64,000 nt of DNA, taken from Mesoterricola silvestris. Lineage in GTDB: Bacteria > Acidobacteriota > Holophagae > Holophagales > Holophagaceae. Each line of letters opens with the position of its first letter. The first letter of the stretch is position 1. Below, piece by piece: positions 45,998 through 53,219 of the stretch. Position numbers and translations under genes: made by a program. The notes under the pieces were generated by a model. That model was not told the DNA's origin and searched no databases. It saw only the letters and a list, made by a program, of their open reading frames with translations. The stretch covers positions 3,766,001 through 3,830,000 of the forward strand of contig NZ_AP027080.1 of NCBI RefSeq assembly GCF_030295405.1. The letters run 5' to 3'.

Positions 45998-47161
45998 ATG
46001 CTCCTCATCAAGAACGCCGATATCCATTCCCCTTCCCCCGAAGGCCGGTGCGACCTGCTCGCCGGCGGCGGGAAGATCCTGCGCATGCATCCGGACATCC
46101 GGATCCCCCGGCGCTACCTCGAAGTCATCGACGCCCGGAACCTCATCGCCGTGCCGGGCTTCATCGACGGCCACGTCCACATCATGGGCGGCGGGGGCGA
46201 GGGGGGCCCCGCCACCCGCACCCCCGAGCTGGCCTTCTCCGACGCCGTCCTGGGCGGCGTGACCACCATCGTGGGCTGCCTGGGCACGGACGGGGTCACG
46301 CGCACCATGGCCGGGCTCCTGGCCAAGGCCCAGGGGCTGGAGGCCGAGGGCATCACCACCTTCGCCCTCACCGGCCACTACGCGGTGCCCGTGCACACCC
46401 TCACGGGCAGCATCGAGGGGGACCTCCTCTGCATCGAGAAGATCCTGGGAGTCGGCGAGGTGGCCATGTCCGACCACCGGTCCTCCCAGCCCACCTTCGA
46501 GGACTTCGCCCGGCTCGCCGGGGAGACCCGCCGGGGCGGGATCCTCTCCGGCAAGGCCGGCGTGGTGAACATCCACCTGGGCGACGGGCGCCGGGGCCTG
46601 GAATACCTCCGGCGGCTGCTGCTGGAGACCGAGGTGCCGGCCCGCCAGTTCCTGCCCACCCACATCAACCGCAACCCCACCCTCTTCGAGGAGGGCACCG
46701 CCTACGCCCTGGCGGGGGGCTTCGTGGACTTCACCACCTCCACCGTCCCGGCCTTCGTGGAGGCCGGGGAGATCAAGCCCTCCGAAGGCCTCCGCCGCAT
46801 GCTGGACGCCGGAGTGGACCCGGGCCACATCACCTTCACCTCCGACGGCCAGGGCAGCCTCCCGGATTTCGACGTCAACGGCCGCATCCAGGGCGTGGGC
46901 GTGGGCCGCGTCACCAGCCTCTTCCCCGAGGTGCGGGACGCCGTGCAGAAGGAGGGGGTCCCCCTGGCCACCGCCCTGCGGGTCATCACCTCCAACCCCG
47001 CGCGCATCTTCAAGCTCCATGCCAAGGGCCAGCTGGCCCCGGGCATGGACGCCGACATCGTCCTCCTGGACCCCCGGGACCTCTCCATCCACACCATGAT
47101 CGCCAAGGGCCGCGTGCTCATGAAGGCCGGCAAGGTCCTCGTCAAGGGGACGTTCGAGTGA
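45998..47161 (+). CDS. iadA: Isoaspartyl dipeptidase (beta-aspartyl-peptidase)
   Basis: A 387-residue binuclear-zinc amidohydrolase, next to 390 in E. coli IadA. It hydrolyses beta-Asp-X dipeptides. Conserved residues: FIDGHVHIMGGGGEGG (His59, His61, Glu68), TGHYAVP (Tyr128), SDHRS (Arg161), PTHINRN (metal His, substrate Arg) and SDGQGS (catalytic Asp). The one departure is position 154: E. coli has a carboxylated bridging Lys162 in GVKCAISDHR, while this protein has Glu (GVGEVAMSDHR). No signal peptide, so it is cytoplasmic. GGAG lies 9 nt before the ATG. It would split beta-Asp-Arg or beta-Asp-Lys from cyanophycin after import. Confidence 0.9.
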   Translation: MLLIKNADIHSPSPEGRCDLLAGGGKILRMHPDIRIPRRYLEVIDARNLIAVPGFIDGHVHIMGGGGEGGPATRTPELAFSDAVLGGVTTIVGCLGTDGVTRTMAGLLAKAQGLEAEGITTFALTGHYAVPVHTLTGSIEGDLLCIEKILGVGEVAMSDHRSSQPTFEDFARLAGETRRGGILSGKAGVVNIHLGDGRRGLEYLRRLLLETEVPARQFLPTHINRNPTLFEEGTAYALAGGFVDFTTSTVPAFVEAGEIKPSEGLRRMLDAGVDPGHITFTSDGQGSLPDFDVNGRIQGVGVGRVTSLFPEVRDAVQKEGVPLATALRVITSNPARIFKLHAKGQLAPGMDADIVLLDPRDLSIHTMIAKGRVLMKAGKVLVKGTFE

Positions 47162-48540
47162 CGGAACTCCTGGGCAGGCCCGCCGCGGACTGGATCGCCG
47201 AGCAGGGCCTGCCCCTCCACCTCACTTCCCTGCCCAGGATCCGCGAGAACGTCCGGGCCTTCACCCGGGTCTTCCGGGACCTCTACCCCCGGGGCGCCGT
47301 GCGGTACGCCGTGAAGGCCTGCGCCCACCCCGTCCTCCTCGCCGCCATCCGGGCCGAGGGCGCCGGCGCCGACGTGGCCTCCCCCTTCGAGGCCCGCATG
47401 GCCCTCCAGGCCGGCCTGGACCCGCGCACCCTGGACCTCAACGGCAACTGCAAGGAGGACGAGCTCATCCGCGAGGCCCTGGCCTCGCGCATGCTCATCG
47501 TGGCCGATTCCGCCGAGGAGCTCGCCCTGGTGGAGGCCACGGCGCGGGCCATGGGCCGCCGGGCCCGGGTCCTGCTCAGGCTCTCCGGCTTCCACCTGGG
47601 CGGCGTGACCGGGGAGGCCATCTTCACGGCGGGCCCCTGGTCCAAGTTCGGCATCCCCCTGGCGGAGATCCCGCCCCTCCTGGAGAACCTGGGGGCCTAC
47701 CCCTCGGTGCGCTTCCTGGGCTTCCACACCCACATCGGCTCCCAGATCACCCGGGTCGAGCCCTACCTGGCCGTCCTGGGCCGCATGGTGGAACTGGGCC
47801 GGGTGCTCCGGGACCGCACCGGGGCCTGCCCCGTCCTGAACCTGGGCGGGGGCTTCCCCGTGAACTACCTGGAGGAGCCCGCCTGGGACGAACTGCGCCG
47901 GCGCACCGCCGCCCGGGACGGGTTCAGCTGGAACCTGGGCCTGGCCGGCCTGGACGCTGACGGCGTCTGGCAGGGCGAGGCCTACCACAGCCCCTGGCCC
48001 AAGGAGCAAATGGTGGAAGCCATCCTCCGGGGCACGGTGACCGTGGACGGCGAGGCCCTTCCCGTCCTCCGGGCCCTGGAATCCCTGGACACCCCCGAAC
48101 TGCTGGTGGAACCCGGCCGCGCCATCGCCGAGGACGCCGGCCTCACCCTCTGCCGCGTCGCCCACGTGCGCAGGGCCGGGGGCGCCCACAACCTGGTCAC
48201 CGTGGAAATGGGCGTCCTGAGCCACGCCGACGCCATGCTGGAGGGCCTTCCCAACCGCTGGGACATCCTCGAAGGCCCCGACGACCCCGAGCCCTTCGAG
48301 ACCTTCGTGGCCGGCAACCTCTGCTTCTCCGGCGACCTCCTTGCGAGGTTCCAGACCCGCCTGAGGCGCCGCCCCCGGCGGGGCGACACCCTCCTGATCC
48401 GCGACACCGGCGCCTACACCGCCCATTTCATGGCCAGCAACGCCAACGCCTACCCCCGCCCCCCGCGGCTCCTGGTGCACGGCGACGGCGACGTGACCGT
48501 GATGAAGCGCAGGGACCGCTACGAGGACCTCTTCGCCTAG
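47158..48540 (+). CDS. PLP-dependent decarboxylase, LysA-like (fold III)
   Basis: A 460-residue enzyme of the diaminopimelate/arginine/ornithine decarboxylase group. The GTG start overlaps the iadA stop as GTGA. The PLP lysine is Lys53 in RYAVKACAHP. FHTHIGSQI, NLGGGFPVNY (phosphate loop) and LVEPGRAIAEDAG follow, then GNLCFSGDLL and DTGAYTAHFMASNANAYPRP. In true diaminopimelate decarboxylases the Cys is normally followed by Glu (CES.D), which reads the distal end of the substrate. Here it is Phe, so a different amino acid is likely. Arginine, lysine or ornithine released from a beta-aspartyl polymer would fit its place at the end of this operon. Confidence 0.8.
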   Translation: MTELLGRPAADWIAEQGLPLHLTSLPRIRENVRAFTRVFRDLYPRGAVRYAVKACAHPVLLAAIRAEGAGADVASPFEARMALQAGLDPRTLDLNGNCKEDELIREALASRMLIVADSAEELALVEATARAMGRRARVLLRLSGFHLGGVTGEAIFTAGPWSKFGIPLAEIPPLLENLGAYPSVRFLGFHTHIGSQITRVEPYLAVLGRMVELGRVLRDRTGACPVLNLGGGFPVNYLEEPAWDELRRRTAARDGFSWNLGLAGLDADGVWQGEAYHSPWPKEQMVEAILRGTVTVDGEALPVLRALESLDTPELLVEPGRAIAEDAGLTLCRVAHVRRAGGAHNLVTVEMGVLSHADAMLEGLPNRWDILEGPDDPEPFETFVAGNLCFSGDLLARFQTRLRRRPRRGDTLLIRDTGAYTAHFMASNANAYPRPPRLLVHGDGDVTVMKRRDRYEDLFA

Positions 48541-48574
48541 GCTCCCGTTGTCGGGCGCACGATGCACCTTGCAA

Positions 48575-48592
48575 TAGTCCATAAATGGACTA
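48575..48592. promoter_or_regulatory. Candidate operator of the toxin-antitoxin pair
   Basis: TAGTCCA, TAAA, TGGACTA: a perfect 7-bp inverted repeat with a 4-bp centre, 22-39 bp before the antitoxin ATG, in an AT-rich pocket. TTGCAA at 48569-48574 and the AT-rich TAAATT at 48591-48596 could be -35 and -10 elements around it. An operator overlapping its own promoter is the usual arrangement for Xre-type antitoxin autoregulation. Confidence 0.55.
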
Positions 48593-48613
48593 AATTGATA
48601 ATTGGGTGCAAAA

Positions 48614-49042
48614 ATGAACCGCAATAATGTCGAAGACCTCGCCACGGGCCCCCAGGGGGCAGGCCGGGGTGTGGATGCGCAGCGCCATTCAGGACCCGCG
48701 ATCCGCGCCTTCTTCCGGATCAGCGAGGAATGGAAGCTCTCCGTGGAGGAGCAACTGGACCTCCTGGGGATGGAGAGCCGGTCCACCTTCTTCAACTGGA
48801 AGCGGGCGCAGAATGCTCGACTGGACCGGGACCAGCTTGAGCGGGTCTCCCACGTGCTGGGGATCTACAAGGCCTTGAGGATCCTGTTCCCCTCGGTGGA
48901 ACAGGCCAACGCATGGGTGAAGAAGCCCAATGCCGCCCCGCTGTTCGAGGGGCAGCCGGCCCTGGGCCGGATGCGGGAGGGCATCCGGGGGCTGTTCGCG
49001 GTGCGCTCCTACCTGGACGCGCAGCGGGGAGGGTGGGCGTGA
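48614..49042 (+). CDS. Xre/MbcA/ParS-type antitoxin
   Basis: A 142-residue protein; a TTG four codons earlier is in frame, but the ATG at 48614 is the simpler start. The middle (SVEEQLDLLGMESRSTFFNWKR) is a helix-turn-helix of the Xre type. The C-terminal part (LERVSHVLGIYKALRILFPS, then ANAWVKKPNAAPLFEGQPAL) matches the toxin-binding domain of MbcA/ParS antitoxins, where W...PN..F.G.P is diagnostic. It should neutralise the RES toxin encoded by the next gene and repress the pair through the upstream palindrome. Confidence 0.88.
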   Translation: MNRNNVEDLATGPQGAGRGVDAQRHSGPAIRAFFRISEEWKLSVEEQLDLLGMESRSTFFNWKRAQNARLDRDQLERVSHVLGIYKALRILFPSVEQANAWVKKPNAAPLFEGQPALGRMREGIRGLFAVRSYLDAQRGGWA

Positions 49043-49692
49043 GGCGGGCGGCCCTGGACGGGCAACCCTCCTGGCGGGTCATCGCGGCCCGGCATCCCCC
49101 CATTACGCTGTTCGAGCTGGTGGCGTCCCGCGAGGACTTCGAGGCGCTGTACGAACTCGAAGCCGCCTTCAGCCCCCACTACGACGAAATTACCCTGCTC
49201 CAGTATCTACCCCGTTCCAAATGGGTCTTCGGACCCGGGAGCGGGTACATCATGGCGCCCTTCGCCTACCTGACCTCATCCCGGTTCACCGACGGCACCT
49301 TCGGGGTTTACTACGCGGCCATGGACGAGGAGACCGCCATCCGGGAGGTCGCCTTCCACCGGGGCATCTTCATGTCCAGGACCCACGAACCGGCTTCGGC
49401 CCTGGAGGAACAGATCCTAATCGCCCGCATTTCGGGGGAACTGGTGGACATCCGGGGCCAACAGGCCTCCCAGCCGACCTTGTACGCGCCGGACCCGCTG
49501 GCCTACGGGCCTGCCCAGGCGTTTGGCGCCAGCCTGCGCGGTGCCGGGGAGACCGGGATCGCCTTCTCCAGCGTCCGGAACGCCGGGGGGGAATGCGTGG
49601 GCATCTTCCGCCCCAGGGCCGTCAAGGAATGCCATCAGGTTCGCCCCCTTCGCTACGTTTGGGACGGTGCCAAAATCGCCGGTTGGGCCTAG
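49039..49692 (+). CDS. RES-domain toxin
   Basis: A 217-residue protein starting at GTG with GGGGAGGG upstream. The start overlaps the antitoxin stop as GTGA. The RES domain is marked by an N-terminal WRVIAARHPPI, FAYLTSSRFTDGTFGVYYAA and MDEETAIREVAFHRGIF, with the Tyr and Glu expected at the NAD-binding cleft, and a late AFSSVRNAGGECVGIF. RES toxins of known pairs degrade NAD+ or ADP-ribosylate a metabolic enzyme. Which of these applies cannot be read from the sequence. The gene is immediately followed by palindromic repeat element 2. Confidence 0.88.
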   Translation: MRRAALDGQPSWRVIAARHPPITLFELVASREDFEALYELEAAFSPHYDEITLLQYLPRSKWVFGPGSGYIMAPFAYLTSSRFTDGTFGVYYAAMDEETAIREVAFHRGIFMSRTHEPASALEEQILIARISGELVDIRGQQASQPTLYAPDPLAYGPAQAFGASLRGAGETGIAFSSVRNAGGECVGIFRPRAVKECHQVRPLRYVWDGAKIAGWA

Positions 49693-49738
49693 AAGCCCGG
49701 GTAAGTATTCGCACGTGTCCCGGACGTTCGCCCCGGTT

Positions 49739-49767
49739 CGTTGCTGCGGGCCAAGCCCGCAGCAACG
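49739..49767. other. 12-bp perfect hairpin in element 2
   Basis: CGTTGCTGCGGG (49739-49750), loop CCAAG, CCCGCAGCAACG (49756-49767). A very stable stem 46 nt after the toxin stop. It lacks a following T run, so termination is uncertain. Protection of the toxin-antitoxin transcript 3' end is possible. Confidence 0.75.
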
Positions 49768-50059
49768 GAAGGCTCTCACCCCATGGTTGGGCCTGTGTTT
49801 TCACCTAGTGGCCCCGACCCACCTCAGGGCCTCTCTTCGAGTGCTGCGAGGAGGGCCTTGGACCGCGCCAACGCTAATCAGGAAACGCGACCTCGTCCCG
49901 AACCAGCCCTTCAGCAGGTCTGGGCTCGAGCTAACTTCAAAAGATTGCGGGCGGTGCAGACCCTGTTCCATTCGGCCTGGACCTTCGCCAACGGGCCAGG
50001 CTTTACCTCAAATACGCCTTCCAGGCCCTTTTCGGCTCCCCCTGGTCGTTAGGCGGTTC

Positions 50060-50128
50060 CGTTTTCGTTGAATCAGCCTGACCCGGAGCGACGAAGGAGC
50101 GCAGGGGCAGACTGATTCAACGAAAACG
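50060..50128. other. 17-bp perfect hairpin in element 2
   Basis: CGTTTTCGTTGAATCAG (50060-50076) pairs perfectly with 50112-50128 around a 35-nt loop rich in GGAGCG-like purine runs. It lies near the right end of the element, about 120 bp before the TetR gene. Such stem-loops are typical of REP-type repeats, and a structured RNA is the alternative. Confidence 0.75.
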
Positions 50129-50215
50129 ATCGGGGCGCCTATCTGGAACACGTGCGCTTCCTTGGCCACCCTCCTAACCCGTCCCCCGCCCGGAAAATTC
50201 AGGCTTGAGAATTCA

Positions 50216-50240
50216 GAATCTATATTCTAAATTTAGATTC
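50216..50240. promoter_or_regulatory. Candidate TetR operator
   Basis: GAATCTA (50216-50222) and TAGATTC (50234-50240) form a 7-bp inverted repeat, and a perfect 12-bp palindrome TCTAAATTTAGA (50226-50237) lies nested in it. The AT-rich stretch is 12-36 bp before the TetR start codon. It is the only non-repeat DNA before the efflux operon and probably also contains the promoter. Autoregulation is inferred from position. Confidence 0.6.
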
Positions 50241-50251
50241 GAGGTTCCACC

Positions 50252-50872
50252 ATGAATGTACGCCGCGAGAAGGAACGTCACCAGCGCCGGGAACTGCTCC
50301 TCGAAGCCGCCGGCAGGGTCTTCGGGCGCAAACCCTTCGATGAGGCCACCATGCAGGAGGTCGCCGCCGAGGCGGAGATCGGCATGCAGGGCCTCTACGA
50401 GCACTTCGCCTCCAAGCAGGAACTGTACGAGCAGGTGGTGCAGGCCCGGGCGGAGAGCTTCCACCTGCGGGCCGGCGCGGCCCTGGCCGCGCGGGGGGGG
50501 TCGCCCCTGGACCGCATCGAGGCCCTGGCCCAGGTGTACGCGGAGTCCTTCCAGGACCGGCCCTTCTCCCTGCCCACCTTCGTGCGGGACCGGGTGCAGT
50601 TCGACTGGGGCTTCGACTCCAGGTTCATCCCCAGCCTGGGCGAGATCTACCGGGAGGAGCGGGCCCGCCTCAAGGACCTGGTGCAGGAGGCCCTGGACCA
50701 GGGGCTCCTGCGGCCCCTGGATCCGGAGTTCCTCACCCAGCTGGCCATGGAGGTGATCCAGGCCTCCCTGCACTTCGCCCACAACCGGGTGCCCAGGGAG
50801 GACGCGGGGGCCACGGTGGCCCGGGCCATGGAATGCCTCCTGCGGGGCGTGGCCCGGGAGGTGCGGTCGTGA
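50252..50872 (+). CDS. TetR-family transcriptional regulator
   Basis: A 206-residue repressor. The N-terminal helix-turn-helix is typical: RRELLLEAAGRVFGRKPFDE, TMQEVAAEAEIGMQGLYEHF, ASKQELYEQVV. The C-terminal ligand domain (about 70-205) is helical with no recognisable ligand motif. The stop overlaps the TolC-like gene start as GTGA, so the repressor is cotranscribed with the efflux genes it probably controls. GAGG lies 8 nt before the ATG. Confidence 0.92.
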   Translation: MNVRREKERHQRRELLLEAAGRVFGRKPFDEATMQEVAAEAEIGMQGLYEHFASKQELYEQVVQARAESFHLRAGAALAARGGSPLDRIEALAQVYAESFQDRPFSLPTFVRDRVQFDWGFDSRFIPSLGEIYREERARLKDLVQEALDQGLLRPLDPEFLTQLAMEVIQASLHFAHNRVPREDAGATVARAMECLLRGVAREVRS

Positions 50873-52221
50873 TCCGCTCCGCCCTCGCCCTGCTCCTGGT
50901 CTCCGGCGCCCTCGCGGCCCAGGCCCCCCTCACCCTGGCCGGGGCCCTGCGCCAGGCCGGGGCCTCCTCCGCCCAGGCCGAACTGGCCACCCTGGCCCTG
51001 CGGGGCGCCCAGGGGGAGAGGGACGAGGTGAAGGCCTCGTGGTTCCCCGAGATCGAGCTCAAGGGGGGCCACCTGAACCTGGACCGGGACGCGGCCCTGC
51101 GCACCGAGTCCTTCACGGTGGGGCCCATCCCGGGCCTGGGCAGCCTCACGGTGCCCTCCCTGGAGCAGCCCGTGGCCCAGAAGTCCTCCTGGCGCTACCA
51201 CCTCACCGCCAGCTACCTCCTCTACGACTTCGGTCGGCGCTCCAGCGCTCTGGAGGCTTTGCGGGCCAAGGAGCTGGCCGTGGACCTGGGCGGCCGGGAC
51301 GCCGTCGGCCGCGCCAAGGCCGACGTGGCCTCCCGCTACGTGACCCTGCTCAACCTCCGGGCCCGGCGCAAGGTCGTGGACCAGCGCCGGCAGGCCCTCC
51401 AGGACCACCTGCGCGACGCGCGCTCCCTGTTCGAGCAGGGCGTGGTGGCCCGCAACGACCTGCTCCGCACGGAGGTGGCCCTTCGCGCCGTGGACGACGC
51501 GGGCCGGTCCCTGGACAACGCCCTGGTATCGGCCCGGGAGAGCCTCAATATCGCCATGGGCCTCGCCCCCGGCACCGCCCAGGTCCTGCCGGAGTCGCTG
51601 CCGCCGCCCCCCGCCCTGCCCTGGAACGAGGCGGCGGTGCGGGCCCTGGCGCCCCAGGCCAACGCCGGCGTGAAGGCCCTGGAAGCCAAGGTCAAGGCCG
51701 CGGAAGGCCAGGTGGACTTCCGCCGCCGGGACTTCGCCCCCAACGTCGTGGCCCAGTTGGGCCATTCCTACGAGGAGAACCGGTTCCTGGCCCACCCCCA
51801 GCAGACCACCCTCTACCTGGGCCTGAGCTGGAAGCTCTTCGACGGCGGGGCGCGCTCCGCGCGCATCAGCCGCTCCCGGGCCGAGGAGGGCTCGGCGCGC
51901 CGGGAACTCCTGGAGGCCCGCCGCCAGGCGGAGAACGCCGCCGCCGCCGCCCTGCGGGCCCATGACGAGGCCCTGGCGGAAATGGGCACGGCCCGGGCCA
52001 ACGTCGACGCCGCGGTGGAGAACCTGCGCATCGTGAGCGAGCAGTACCAGCAGGCCTACGCCAAGAGCGCCGACGTGCTCGACGCCGAGACGGTGCTGGC
52101 GGAGAGCCGTTTCAGCCTTTCGGACCGGCTCTGCCGCGCCTACGCCGTCCAGGCCGGGCTCCTGGCCCTCCTGGGCGAGGATCTGGAAACCTTCTACGCG
52201 ACCCGTTCGCTGGAGCATTGA
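50869..52221 (+). CDS. TolC-family outer-membrane efflux channel
   Basis: A 450-residue channel protein with a signal (the GTG start gives MIRSALALLLVSGALAAQ). GGGAGG lies upstream. TolC-like halves are seen: an N-terminal LTLAGALRQAGASSAQAELA, a strand segment WRYHLTASYLLYDFGRRSSA, and in the second half LYLGLSWKLFDGGARSARIS, matching the YxxxLxxPLFxGG-type turn of the family. Long Ala/Leu/Arg-rich helices lie between. It forms the exit duct for the EmrAB-type pump in the next two genes. Confidence 0.9.
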   Translation: MIRSALALLLVSGALAAQAPLTLAGALRQAGASSAQAELATLALRGAQGERDEVKASWFPEIELKGGHLNLDRDAALRTESFTVGPIPGLGSLTVPSLEQPVAQKSSWRYHLTASYLLYDFGRRSSALEALRAKELAVDLGGRDAVGRAKADVASRYVTLLNLRARRKVVDQRRQALQDHLRDARSLFEQGVVARNDLLRTEVALRAVDDAGRSLDNALVSARESLNIAMGLAPGTAQVLPESLPPPPALPWNEAAVRALAPQANAGVKALEAKVKAAEGQVDFRRRDFAPNVVAQLGHSYEENRFLAHPQQTTLYLGLSWKLFDGGARSARISRSRAEEGSARRELLEARRQAENAAAAALRAHDEALAEMGTARANVDAAVENLRIVSEQYQQAYAKSADVLDAETVLAESRFSLSDRLCRAYAVQAGLLALLGEDLETFYATRSLEH

Positions 52222-52223
52222 AC

Positions 52224-53219
52224 ATGGAAAAGCGCACCCGAATGTGGGTCTCCCTGGCCGTGATCCTGGCGCTGGCGGCCGCCGCCGGCGCCTGGGGCTA
52301 CTTCAGCTGGCGCCACAACGAGCTCTTCGTGGCCACCGACGACGCCTACGTCAAGGGCTCCGTGGTGTCCGTGGCCTCGCGGGTCCCCGGCGCCATCCTC
52401 ACCCTGGACGTGAAGGAGAACGACCCCGTCAAGGCCGGCCAGGTGATCGCCACCCTGGACCCCAAGGACTTCGAGGCCGCCGAGGCCAAGGCCCAGGGCT
52501 CCCTGGCCGAAGCCCGGGCCTCCATGGCCCTCAACCGCTCCCAGATCGCCCAGGCCCAGGCCCAGGTGCGCGCCGCCGAAAGCCAGGAGGGCCTGGCCGC
52601 CCTGGAACGCCAGCGCCTGGAGATCCTCGTGGAGCGGCAGTCCATTCCCCGCCAGAAGCTGGACCAGGCCCGCACGGCCCACCAGGTCGCCACCGCCCAG
52701 CTGGAGGCGGCCCGCAAGCAGGTGGCCGCCGTGGAGGGCGGGCTGCACGTGAGCGGCAGCAAGGAGGCCCAGGCCCTGGCCGCCATCGAGCAGATCCGCC
52801 TCCAGAAGGGCTACTGCACCCTCACCGCCCCCTGCGACGGCTTCGTCACCCGCAAGCTGGCCGAGCCCGGCATGGTGGTGGCCGCGGGCCAGCCGCTCCT
52901 GGCGGTGGTGCCCCTGGGCCGCACCGATCTCTGGGTGGAGGCCAACTTCAAGGAGACCCAGCTCCGGCGCGTGCGCCCCGGCCAGAAGGTCACCCTGCGC
53001 GCCGACATCGACGACCGGGACTTCCAGGGGGTCGTGGAGAGCCTGGCGGCGGGCACCGGATCCGCCTTCAGCCTCCTGCCCGCCGAGAACGCCACGGGCA
53101 ACTGGGTGAAGGTGGTGCAGCGGGTTCCCGTGCGCATCCGCCTGGTGCCCGGCGGGGACCCTGACCACAAGCTGCGCCTGGGACTGAGCGTCTCGGCCGT
53201 CATCGACACCCGCGAATGA
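52224..53219 (+). CDS. emrA: EmrA/HlyD-type membrane-fusion protein
   Basis: A 331-residue periplasmic adaptor with one N-terminal membrane anchor (residues about 9-27). ATDDAYVKGSVVSVASRVPG is the biotinyl-lipoyl-like first half motif typical of EmrA. A coiled-coil hairpin at about 75-180 is rich in Ala, Glu and Gln. The second lipoyl half (YCTLTAPCDGFVTRKLAEPG) and a beta-barrel (DLWVEANFKETQLRRVRPGQ) follow. The ATG at 52224 has GGAG 8 nt upstream. It links the TolC-like channel to the MFS pump. Confidence 0.92.
   Translation: MEKRTRMWVSLAVILALAAAAGAWGYFSWRHNELFVATDDAYVKGSVVSVASRVPGAILTLDVKENDPVKAGQVIATLDPKDFEAAEAKAQGSLAEARASMALNRSQIAQAQAQVRAAESQEGLAALERQRLEILVERQSIPRQKLDQARTAHQVATAQLEAARKQVAAVEGGLHVSGSKEAQALAAIEQIRLQKGYCTLTAPCDGFVTRKLAEPGMVVAAGQPLLAVVPLGRTDLWVEANFKETQLRRVRPGQKVTLRADIDDRDFQGVVESLAAGTGSAFSLLPAENATGNWVKVVQRVPVRIRLVPGGDPDHKLRLGLSVSAVIDTRE

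Larger units (their letters stand above)
49709..50156. repeat. 448-bp intergenic element bounded by inverted motif (element 2)
   Basis: It occupies most of the 559-bp gap between the toxin and TetR genes; I see nothing in the remaining 50157-50215. Terminal motifs CGCACGTGTCCCGG (49710-49723) and its inverted partner (reverse complement CGCACGTGTTCCAG, 50143-50156) match at 12 of 14. The inverted match continues inward with CGCCCCG at the same offset. Inside are a 12-bp perfect hairpin and a 17-bp perfect hairpin, listed separately. The block CCCGCAGCAACG (49756-49767), then GCTCTC, then TAGTGGCCCCGACC (49806-49819) recurs at the same spacing in element 3. A near-direct repeat of GGACC...CGCCAACG occurs at about 49860 and 49979. 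No convincing gene. Confidence 0.7.
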
